DNA of 64,000 bases. Origin: CALINF01 sp039980455. GTDB lineage: Bacteria; Pseudomonadota; Gammaproteobacteria; Pseudomonadales; Halieaceae. The position numbers and the translations under genes are program-made. Location of the stretch: contig JBDXCG010000005.1 in assembly GCA_039980455.1 (NCBI GenBank), positions 144,454 through 208,453 of the forward strand. Direction: 5' to 3'. The notes beneath the pieces were generated by a model, which saw nothing but the letters and a program-made list of their open reading frames with translations, ran no database searches and had not been told where the DNA came from. This document shows positions 51,024 through 58,789 of the stretch, piece by piece. Positions within the stretch are counted from its first letter, which is position 1. The number at the start of each line of letters is the position of its first letter.

Positions 51024-52295
51024 CTACCAACCCTTCCAATCGGCAACCCACTGTTCGAAGGCATCTTGGGGCAAGGGTGGACTAAAGAGGAACCCCTGAG
51101 CGGTGTCACATTTAATTTCTTTCAGCACGTCCAAGGCTTCCTGACTTTCGACGCCTTCTGCAACAACCTTCAGCCCAAACCTGTGGGTAAGATGAACAAT
51201 TGCCTTCACCAGCTCCAAGTCCAGTGGCTCTTCGATCATGCTCAGCACAAAAGCCTTGTCGATCTTTAGCTCGGTGGCTGGAATATGTTTGAAATAGGAT
51301 AGCGAAGAGTAGCCGGTACCGAAGTCGTCGATCGCAAGCCCAATACCCTGCTCGCGCAGTTTCATCATGTGGCTGTAACCCGAGCTCTTGTCCTCTATCA
51401 CGCCACTTTCAGTGATCTCTATAGTCAACCGACGGGGATCAACCCCCCAGATCGCGAGCGCGTCACGAATCATTGATGTCAGTTCGGGGTTACCCACCAT
51501 GGCAGGCTGCACATTTAGCGCCAAGGGCAGATCCAGCGTGGACTGCCAACTCTTAATCTGTCGTAGCGTACTATGAACAACCCACTTGGTTAGATCGTAG
51601 CCTCGGCCAATCTCCTCGGCCATCTGCAACACTTGCTCGGGATCGATTGTCCCGTAACCTGAGGGAAACCATCTCAGCAGCGCTTCGGCGCCCACCACCT
51701 TTCCGCTGTCCAGTGATATTTTCGGCTGGAAGTACAGTTCGAACGCATTTTCCTCGAACGCTTCCCGCAGCTTTCTCTCGAGACCCGCATCATGAACAAT
51801 CTGCGGCTCGTCACCGACCAGATCTTCCAGGCGGTACTGACCACCACGCTTTATATGTTTGAGTGACGCCTCAGCCGTCGCCAGCGTTTCCTCTACGGTA
51901 CGACGCCCACCGGGATTCACGCACAGACCCACCCTAACTTCCAATTCCAGATCGTCCAGTAACGGCTGAACAACCTCTTCCAACAACCGCTGCACCTTAT
52001 TCAACGCCAACGAGATAAAAGCGGGGTTATCCAGACCGGGTAATATAAAGGCAAAGGTATGGCCACCCAGGCGAAACACCGTATCGGGCAGCTTGCTGAC
52101 ATCTAACAACGCATTCCATGCCGCCAGTAACACCTGGTCGCCCAGGTCATATCCTTGATCGAGGTTGATCAGTCCCAGGTTCGTAAGATCAATCAGCAAG
52201 AGACCTAGATTAGATTCATCTGCATCCACTTCCGCTATCGCGCTGCGAAGAGATGACAGAAACGCTTGCCGCTCGATCTCCGGCAGATGAGTCAT
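51024..52295 (-). CDS. EAL-domain cyclic-di-GMP phosphodiesterase with degenerate GGDEF
   Basis: This 423-aa cytoplasmic protein has a GGDEF domain (about 1-160) whose signature is FRLGGHTFAFIL (GGHTF instead of GGDEF), so it should not make cyclic di-GMP. The EAL domain (about 175-420) looks intact: GAEALLRW, LNVQP, EITESG, DDFGTGYSSL, LKIDKAF and VAEGVES. It should hydrolyse cyclic di-GMP to pGpG, which Orn (at 444-992) then degrades. It lies 6 bp downstream of the HD-GYP gene, and the two form an operon for cyclic-di-GMP turnover. Confidence 0.92.
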   Translation of the reverse strand: MTHLPEIERQAFLSSLRSAIAEVDADESNLGLLLIDLTNLGLINLDQGYDLGDQVLLAAWNALLDVSKLPDTVFRLGGHTFAFILPGLDNPAFISLALNKVQRLLEEVVQPLLDDLELEVRVGLCVNPGGRRTVEETLATAEASLKHIKRGGQYRLEDLVGDEPQIVHDAGLERKLREAFEENAFELYFQPKISLDSGKVVGAEALLRWFPSGYGTIDPEQVLQMAEEIGRGYDLTKWVVHSTLRQIKSWQSTLDLPLALNVQPAMVGNPELTSMIRDALAIWGVDPRRLTIEITESGVIEDKSSGYSHMMKLREQGIGLAIDDFGTGYSSLSYFKHIPATELKIDKAFVLSMIEEPLDLELVKAIVHLTHRFGLKVVAEGVESQEALDVLKEIKCDTAQGFLFSPPLPQDAFEQWVADWKGW

Positions 52296-52301
52296 AACGA
52301 A

Positions 52302-53531
52302 TTAAAGTGTTATCGCCGACATGTCGATACCATAAGCATCGGCTTCTAAACTGCTCACAATATCCAATGGCTGGCCATCGGAGGTTTGCTTTTCATTGAG
52401 CAGATCTATGGTTCGAATCTCGGTAACCGGTTGCTTATTGGGATCGAGTAGCACCATCACCTGTGGGCGCAATCGGCGGGTTCGATACTCCGCCACGACA
52501 ACGGCGACCTCGCCTGAAGATAGTTCGACCAGTGTGCCAGCGGGATAGATGCCCACTGCCTGAATAAACTCTTCGACCAGCTCCGCCTGAAAATCAATAT
52601 CCTTCCACTCGTACAGCATTTTTATGGCGGTTGAGGGCGGGATCGCTCTGGCATAGCTGCGATGACTGGTAATCGCATCGTAACAATCAACAATCGCCGC
52701 AATGCGCGCAAAGATAGGAATGTCATCACCACCTAACCCCTCTGGATACCCAGAGCCGTCGTGGCGTTCATGATGATATTGAACCATGGCCAATACGTCG
52801 GTATTCATCAGACCACTATCTTGAATCATACTCACGCCCAACTCCACGTGGCCGCGCACCTGGTCAAACTCTTCATCGGTGAGGGACCGATCTGCACGTA
52901 GCAGAGCTGGATCAACCCGTAGTTTACCCACGTCAAACAACAGACCGCCGATTGCGAGCGAACGCAGGTCGGCTTTTGGTAGCCCCAACTGACGCCCCAG
53001 CGCTACTGCCCAGATAGACGCGCCCAATGAGTGTTGATAGGTGTATTGATCTTCCTGCTTCATGCGGGCCAGCCAAATACACGCGTCTGGATTGCGCGTA
53101 ATACTGTCGATCATTGGCTCAACCGATCGCTTAACTCGCACCACGTCCAAGCCTTGCCCTCTGGACACATCATTGAACATCTCATCGATGCCTTCGGCTA
53201 AGGATTGTACTGCGGCCTGTGCACGCGGATATTCGTCGTCCCAAGGAGCATTGTCTTTATAAGTCTTCAGAGTCCGATTGCTGAACAGCTCCTGCCTGGA
53301 CTGCCGCGGTCGATTGCGCACCTTTCGGCGCAGGATCACGTCATCCTGCTTGCTCTTAGTGGTATCGACAAACACATACCGGCAGAACTCCCGCAACTTA
53401 CGGATATCTTCATCCGTTTCCAACGTGAAGCCCTGCAACGTGAACGGAGTATCAAGCCACGGACGATCAAGACTGGAGACATACATCCCCAGCTCAAGAT
53501 CGGTGGTGAAGATTTTGATAACTTCCAGCAC
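52302..53531 (-). CDS. DUF3391/HD-GYP protein with altered HD motif
   Basis: This 409-aa protein has the DUF3391 N-terminus (about 1-135; IKIFTTDLELGMYVSSLDRPWL) and then an HD-GYP domain (about 150-340). The GYP region is good (YHHERHDGSGYPEGLGGDDIP). However, the HD doublet reads GLLFDVGKLRV, with Phe where the metal-binding His is expected. That change probably weakens or abolishes hydrolysis unless another residue compensates. It could act as a cyclic-di-GMP sensor that controls its operon partner (inference). It lies 6 bp upstream of the EAL gene. Confidence 0.9.
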   Translation of the reverse strand: MLEVIKIFTTDLELGMYVSSLDRPWLDTPFTLQGFTLETDEDIRKLREFCRYVFVDTTKSKQDDVILRRKVRNRPRQSRQELFSNRTLKTYKDNAPWDDEYPRAQAAVQSLAEGIDEMFNDVSRGQGLDVVRVKRSVEPMIDSITRNPDACIWLARMKQEDQYTYQHSLGASIWAVALGRQLGLPKADLRSLAIGGLLFDVGKLRVDPALLRADRSLTDEEFDQVRGHVELGVSMIQDSGLMNTDVLAMVQYHHERHDGSGYPEGLGGDDIPIFARIAAIVDCYDAITSHRSYARAIPPSTAIKMLYEWKDIDFQAELVEEFIQAVGIYPAGTLVELSSGEVAVVVAEYRTRRLRPQVMVLLDPNKQPVTEIRTIDLLNEKQTSDGQPLDIVSSLEADAYGIDMSAITL

Positions 53532-53612
53532 GATTCCAATGCCTGCCTGTATAAGAATTGTTCAGCTTAGGATATCGGTTTTAGCGCGACAAATCCCTCA
53601 TGTAAATGTGAT

Positions 53613-54620
53613 TCAGTTCGCATCTGGCGCTAGATAAGCCGAGTTCCAGCCATAAGTCGCAGCTTCCAGAGTGAGGGCGCCGGGCTTCTTGCCGCCGACT
53701 ATGGCTTGCAACCAAGGGTAAATGTCCTTAAAGAGATCAGGTTGCGCATGCAGAAGAGGCAATGAAAGCAGCAAAGTATCGCCGCCTTCGTTCAGAATAA
53801 CCATGTGCCGAGGACGCTGGGGTGCCGCCTGAATAACGATCCGATCCCAATTTGCCACCACACCATGCCTTTGCTGCCAGCGTATCTCCATCGCCAAAAT
53901 TGTCATTTCCTGCAGTAGCTGGGTACAGAGTGGTCTGGCCCTCGTCAGATCGGCTGCCCGCCCGAAGTGAAGCTGAAAGCTGTTAAGAGAGCATACCGGT
54001 CCGCGTTCGGTAAAGTGCCACTGCGGTGTTACCACTGGCGCGGAAACAGGTATTGGCTCGGGGACGCTGCCGGGCTCCACATCGGGAGCCGTCAAGGAAA
54101 AGCAATCTCTGCGCCCACAAAAATCAAGCAACACACCCTGCTCATAGGCTGCTTGCTGACTAGCACGTGGGTGGTTGAGTATCACAGTTCTACCTGCGAC
54201 CCGCAGTGATGCTTCATCCGGAAAGCGGGCAAATACCTCCACCGGAAACCCCATTTCTACATCCTGCTGCACCAGAATAAGCTGGTCGGCGTAATCGGCC
54301 ACAGCGCGCGACCAGCCTTCTAGCTTGGCCGCGTTGAGCGAAGCTTCACGCTCGCTGCGCGCAAGATCTGCCTCACCAAGGTAGATTTCTGCGAGGTGCA
54401 CAAGCGCAACATCGGCAAATTCGCTGCGCCATTCATCGGGGGCTGACTCCAACCCAAGCACTGTGCGCTGAAATCGGCTAGCGTCTGTCCCTACAGGACT
54501 CGTATCAGCGGATACCACCGTCTGCACAATCCCACATTGAAGAGCGACCAGACAGATAAGCGAGCGCCAGTTCCGGCGCACCCATTGAGCTCTACCCACT
54601 AATCTAGATGAAATATTCAT
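53613..54620 (-). CDS. exported protein of unknown function
   Basis: This 335-aa protein starts with a basic stretch and a hydrophobic segment (about 16-38), read as a signal peptide or anchor. The mature part has a helical segment (DEWRSEFADVALVHLAEIYLGEADLARSER), then GRTVILNHPRASQQAAYEQGVLLDFC. CGRRDC suggests a disulfide. The C-terminal half holds WHFTERGPVCSLNSFQLHFG and TQLLQEMTILAMEIRWQQRHG. I do not recognise the family. It lies 81 bp downstream of the cluster of cyclic-di-GMP genes' start side and is transcribed the same way; a link to them is speculative. Confidence 0.78.
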   Translation of the reverse strand: MNISSRLVGRAQWVRRNWRSLICLVALQCGIVQTVVSADTSPVGTDASRFQRTVLGLESAPDEWRSEFADVALVHLAEIYLGEADLARSEREASLNAAKLEGWSRAVADYADQLILVQQDVEMGFPVEVFARFPDEASLRVAGRTVILNHPRASQQAAYEQGVLLDFCGRRDCFSLTAPDVEPGSVPEPIPVSAPVVTPQWHFTERGPVCSLNSFQLHFGRAADLTRARPLCTQLLQEMTILAMEIRWQQRHGVVANWDRIVIQAAPQRPRHMVILNEGGDTLLLSLPLLHAQPDLFKDIYPWLQAIVGGKKPGALTLEAATYGWNSAYLAPDAN

Positions 54621-54765
54621 AACACTGTGAGCGCTTTGGGGTTCTCCATTGTTCGCACTACGCTATCAGGCTCTACTGCTAAATTGGCATTCAGCGTAGC
54701 TCAAATTCTGCTGGTTCCAGATTCTGCGCTAAACTGACCATTGAAAACTATAACAGGTAACAGCC

Positions 54766-56934
54766 ATGACACCTTTGCATCGACTAGCCGTGGGCCTATG
54801 TATCGCCGGACTTACTACCCTCACCATCGCCTGCTCTAAAGACACAGAGACTGGGGCCTCGCATGCCCCGCCAGTACCAGCCATAACAAAAAGTGAACCC
54901 GCTGCCAGCGCACCTGATGTGGAGTGGCTCAAACACGGCCTGAATGACGCTGAGGCGCGCTTTAGTGCGTTAAGCGACATCAATGACAAAAACGCCAACC
55001 AACTAGGTCTTGCCTGGTATTTTGACTATCCGACTAACCGTGGACTGGAGGCGACGCCGCTAATCGTTGATGGAGTGATCTACACCACGGGTTCTTGGAG
55101 CATGGTCTATGCACACGACGCCCTAACCGGTGAACTCAAATGGTTCTATGATCCACAGGCACCGCGCGAATGGGCTATCAAAATGTGCTGCGACGTGGTC
55201 AACCGTGGTGTTGCCTATGACAATGGTCATATATTCTTTGGCACAATTGATGGTCGACTGATCAGCCTGAATGCCAAAGACGGCAGCGTCAGCTGGGAAG
55301 TACAAACTACCGATCGCAGCCGCCCCTACTCTATCACCGGGGCCCCTCGCATTATTAAAGACAAGGTCGTCATCGGCAATGGCGGCAGTGAGCTGGGTGT
55401 GCGTGGCTATGTATCTGCCTATAGCGTCAGCAATGGCGAATTGGCATGGCGCTTTTACACCGTACCAGGCAACCCCGCCGATGGTTTTGAAAATCCTGCA
55501 TTAGAAAAAGCAGCTGAAACCTGGGGCGGCGGAGAATGGTGGGATGTTGGCGGTGGTGGCACTGTGTGGGATTCAATGGCGTATGACCCCGAGCTAAATT
55601 TGCTCTATGTGGGGGTGGGCAATGGCGCTCCCTGGAATAGGCAGATTCGCAGCCCTGATGGAGGAGACAATCTGTATCTGTCATCTATTTTGGCGCTGAA
55701 CCCGGACGATGGCTCCTACGTGTGGCACTACCAGACCACCCCGGGAGAAGCGTGGGACTACACGGCTACACAGCATATGATTCTGGCAGATTTTGAGATT
55801 GGGGGGCAGATGCGCGAGGTCATCATGCAGGCACCCAAGAACGGCTTCTTCTACGTGCTTGATCGCGCTACTGGCGAGTTGCTCTCTGCCGATGCATACG
55901 CAACGGTTACGTGGGCCACCCATGTCGATATCGAGACAGGCCGCCCTGTTGAAGTAGAGGGCGCTCGCTACGAGGATGACCAACCCGGCGGCTTACATCT
56001 ACCCGGCCCTATTGGTGGTCATAACTGGCACCCAATGAGCCATAATCCGGAGACCGGCCTCGTCTATATTCCCGCACAGGACGTACCCTGGATCTATAAA
56101 ACGGATACTGAATTCCGACATCGCAAGGGTTACTGGAACACAGGCACTGATACCGTGCCAGCATCACTACCCGACGACCCAGCCATCAAGCAACAGGTTC
56201 TCGATACAGTCACCGGCTCGCTCATAGCCTGGGACCCCGTGGCTAAAGCACCTCGCTGGAGAGTTGACCATGCGGGCCCCTGGAATGGCGGCATTCTATC
56301 CACCGCCGGTAACCTTGTATTTCAGGGTAACGCCAATGGCCAGGTTGTCGCTTATCGGGCTGATACCGGAGAATCGATCTGGCAGTTTGATGCGCAGACT
56401 GGCGTAGTCGCACCCCCAGCCACTTATCGTATTAACGGCGAACAATATGTGGCTATTGTTGCGGGTTGGGGTGGATCACTGCCATTAGTGGGGGGCGAAG
56501 CACTGACCGCAGGTGCCATACCCAACCGCAGTCGGTTGCTGGTCTTTAAACTTAATGGTGAAGCGAGCTTGCCCCCGGCTGTTGAGCGCGAACTGGTGTT
56601 TGACCCACCCGAGCAGACTGCCTCTGCCGCACAGATAGAAGCAGGTAGGGCTGTCTATCTCGCCTACTGCGTATTCTGTCACGGCGATGGTGTGGTGGGC
56701 GGAGGAGTCACGCCGGATCTACGGGCACTGACACCAGAAAAGCACGCCAATTGGGACGCAGTCGTGTTAGGTGGAACTCACTGGCAAAACGGCATGGTTG
56801 GCTTTGGTGGCGAAATCTCCAAACAAGATGCAGACAACGTCCATGCGTATGTTATTGAGCGCGCGCATAAAGCAGTGAAAGACCAGGCCAGTGCGGAGAA
56901 TGCAGGCTCAACGGGTGCCGATACTGGCTCCTAG
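54766..56934 (+). CDS. PQQ-dependent alcohol dehydrogenase with C-terminal cytochrome c (quinohaemoprotein)
   Basis: This 722-aa protein has a lipoprotein-like signal (LTIAC). An eight-bladed beta-propeller (about 65-590) binds PQQ; the vicinal Cys pair is in MCCDVVNRG, and the calcium/catalytic region includes WDYTATQ. The C-terminal cytochrome c domain (about 625-700) has CVFCH and a downstream Met in NGMVGFGG as the likely axial ligand. This is the type II quinohaemoprotein layout: it oxidises alcohols in the periplasm and passes electrons to the respiratory chain. No PQQ biosynthesis genes lie in the window. A strong hairpin follows the stop. Confidence 0.93.
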   Translation: MTPLHRLAVGLCIAGLTTLTIACSKDTETGASHAPPVPAITKSEPAASAPDVEWLKHGLNDAEARFSALSDINDKNANQLGLAWYFDYPTNRGLEATPLIVDGVIYTTGSWSMVYAHDALTGELKWFYDPQAPREWAIKMCCDVVNRGVAYDNGHIFFGTIDGRLISLNAKDGSVSWEVQTTDRSRPYSITGAPRIIKDKVVIGNGGSELGVRGYVSAYSVSNGELAWRFYTVPGNPADGFENPALEKAAETWGGGEWWDVGGGGTVWDSMAYDPELNLLYVGVGNGAPWNRQIRSPDGGDNLYLSSILALNPDDGSYVWHYQTTPGEAWDYTATQHMILADFEIGGQMREVIMQAPKNGFFYVLDRATGELLSADAYATVTWATHVDIETGRPVEVEGARYEDDQPGGLHLPGPIGGHNWHPMSHNPETGLVYIPAQDVPWIYKTDTEFRHRKGYWNTGTDTVPASLPDDPAIKQQVLDTVTGSLIAWDPVAKAPRWRVDHAGPWNGGILSTAGNLVFQGNANGQVVAYRADTGESIWQFDAQTGVVAPPATYRINGEQYVAIVAGWGGSLPLVGGEALTAGAIPNRSRLLVFKLNGEASLPPAVERELVFDPPEQTASAAQIEAGRAVYLAYCVFCHGDGVVGGGVTPDLRALTPEKHANWDAVVLGGTHWQNGMVGFGGEISKQDADNVHAYVIERAHKAVKDQASAENAGSTGADTGS

Positions 56935-56947
56935 CCTGTAAAAACTA

Positions 56948-56974
56948 CTGAGGCGTGGTGTCATCACGCCTCAG
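56948..56974. terminator. bidirectional intrinsic terminator candidate
   Basis: CTGAGGCGTG (56948-56957) pairs perfectly with CACGCCTCAG (56965-56974) around a 7-nt loop, and the loop edge can add one G-T and one T-A pair. It sits 13 bp beyond the PQQ dehydrogenase stop and before the end of the convergent hydrolase gene. On the minus strand a TTTTT run follows within 3 nt; on the plus strand only ATTT follows. It therefore fits best as the terminator of the minus-strand hydrolase gene and may serve both. Confidence 0.6.
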
Positions 56975-57045
56975 ATTTCCACTCTCCCTCGCCTTGGATA
57001 TGACAAGACTCCATGAAATGCAGCCCGGGCGACTCGTATCAACGG

Positions 57046-57732
57046 CTAGATTTTACTCGCTACAATCCTCAGCGATTCTCGGGCAAAACCCATCCCAAGA
57101 TGCGACGCCTTCACCTCAATATGTTCCACATTGGGTGACCAGCGATCGATGCACGCTTCCCAGCTCACCACTCCGTCATTGCGGGAGTACAACGCTACTA
57201 CCGGTACGTTCAAGGGTTCATCGAAGCGCTCAATAGTGGCTTGTTCGATCTCTTTAACATCAATGCCCTGACGCTCGTAAAAGTCGGCTGTTGCGGTATA
57301 GCGTGGGCCACCAAATACAGGCGTTCCCAGCGTTATTACCTTGGTAACAGCTGCAGGCAGGTCACGCGCCGCTTCACGTGCGATGTAGCCACCCAGGCTC
57401 CAGCCTACCAGCGTCACACTTCGACCTGTTCGCTCAAAAGACTCCAAGAGTGCGTTATTGAATGCTGCCAACAGAGTAGGAACGTCACCTCCATTGAAAC
57501 CCAAGCCCCAATCGGAGGCATCGAATCCTGCGTTCTCTACCGTACGCTTGAGGGCAAACATTGCTGCTGGACCACTGCCGAATCCTGGTAATAGCAAGGC
57601 ATCACCGCGATCCTTGGTGCGGGCTCGAGGTAGCCAGGCGCCACTCAATACTCCCGACGCCACGTCAAACGGCGTCCTCGCCTCGCGCAAGGGGGCAAAG
57701 CGCGAGGGGGCTGACAATTGGGGAAATTTCAT
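57046..57732 (-). CDS. alpha/beta hydrolase
   Basis: This 228-aa alpha/beta hydrolase has the nucleophile elbow GWSLGGYIA, an acid in YSRNDGVVS and the catalytic His in ASHLGMGF. GDALLLPGFGSGPAAMFAL supplies the oxyanion region. The short Ser-His-Asp set is complete. It could be an esterase or thioesterase; the substrate is unknown. It has no signal peptide. It is convergent with the PQQ dehydrogenase and lies downstream of the double-FHA gene on the same strand, 88 bp away. Confidence 0.88.
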   Translation of the reverse strand: MKFPQLSAPSRFAPLREARTPFDVASGVLSGAWLPRARTKDRGDALLLPGFGSGPAAMFALKRTVENAGFDASDWGLGFNGGDVPTLLAAFNNALLESFERTGRSVTLVGWSLGGYIAREAARDLPAAVTKVITLGTPVFGGPRYTATADFYERQGIDVKEIEQATIERFDEPLNVPVVALYSRNDGVVSWEACIDRWSPNVEHIEVKASHLGMGFARESLRIVASKI

Positions 57733-57820
57733 AGACCTACTTCTGGAATGGATGTCGAGTACGTAAGCTACGCGGCAGTCATGGCGATCGGATCAATCCG
57801 CCATCGGATAACTTGGCAAT

Positions 57821-58645
57821 TCAGGAAGACTCAAGTGGCATAAACAACATGTCCAGCGTTCCGAGACTCACGGTATCGCCCCGCTTTAGCCGAGTGGATT
57901 TAGCGCGATTCCCATTCACCTTCGTGCCATTGGTCGAGACATTATCGTCAATGGACCAAGCACCGTTTTCATAATTGAGTGAGGCATGGCTCGCAGAGAC
58001 TGTGACATCATCAAACGTGACGTCACTGGCCGGTGCTCGCCCAAGCGACCACTGTGTTTTACCCATCGAATTAGGGACCAAAAATAGATCATTCAGCCGG
58101 CGCTCACTCGTGACCATGAACGCCGCCGCGTTACCCTGAGTATCTATCGCCTGATTCCGAATGAGGTTTTCCATCACTTTTTCATGCTGGGAATCGCGGC
58201 TGGCAGAGAAGAATTCTTCGTCCTTGGCGGTCCATCCCGGCGGATGCGATAGTGCCATCCTCAGTGCTGTTTCATCGGGATCACTTTGGTCGATAACAAA
58301 TGAGGTTTCCTCGTTACCAAGGCGGGCGCCAAAAATCGTTGTGTTGCCTGCGCTACCCGGTTCTATCACCAAAAAGGACTGATCACCGACAGTAACCACA
58401 TCTCCGCCAGAAACTTCACGCTCGCCCTTTAACTCACGTTTGTTGATGTAAGTGCCGTTAGTTGAACCGAGGTCTTCCAGATAGAGCTGGCCCTGCCTGA
58501 TGTTAAGTTGAGCATGCCAACGCGAGGCCTCATCATTGTCGAGCACGATATCGCAGGTCTCATGTCGCCCTATTTTGAAAGCGACACCCGACAGCTCAAT
58601 ATTTTCATTGCTGCTGAGATCACGAAGGACAAAGAAATCAGTCAT
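57821..58645 (-). CDS. double FHA-domain protein
   Basis: This 274-aa cytoplasmic protein has two forkhead-associated domains. The first (about 20-90) reads FKIGRHETCDIVLDNDEASRWHAQL, LEDLGSTNGTYIN. The second (about 195-272) reads WSLGRAPASDVTFDDVTVSASHASL and STNGTKVNG. The GR, S/H and NGT residues that bind phosphothreonine are kept in both, except that the first has RWHA for SxxHA. It should recognise phosphothreonine on a partner. No Ser/Thr kinase gene lies in the window. It is the last gene of the FecR-OmpA-CHASE2-FHA group. The first codon of the frame is a GTG at 58651; the ATG at 58645 is preferred. Confidence 0.91.
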   Translation of the reverse strand: MTDFFVLRDLSSNENIELSGVAFKIGRHETCDIVLDNDEASRWHAQLNIRQGQLYLEDLGSTNGTYINKRELKGEREVSGGDVVTVGDQSFLVIEPGSAGNTTIFGARLGNEETSFVIDQSDPDETALRMALSHPPGWTAKDEEFFSASRDSQHEKVMENLIRNQAIDTQGNAAAFMVTSERRLNDLFLVPNSMGKTQWSLGRAPASDVTFDDVTVSASHASLNYENGAWSIDDNVSTNGTKVNGNRAKSTRLKRGDTVSLGTLDMLFMPLESS

Positions 58646-58789
58646 AACCACTAAATCTATTGCGGAACGGTCTTGAATTCTAGCAGCATTTTAGGGCGTT
58701 CTCGATCCCCTTTGGTGGTCTAGCTAGCAGCAGCAAAGAGCAGGCTCTGTAGAGATTAGCCGGCAGCGAGTATTCGGGGTCCGGTACGA

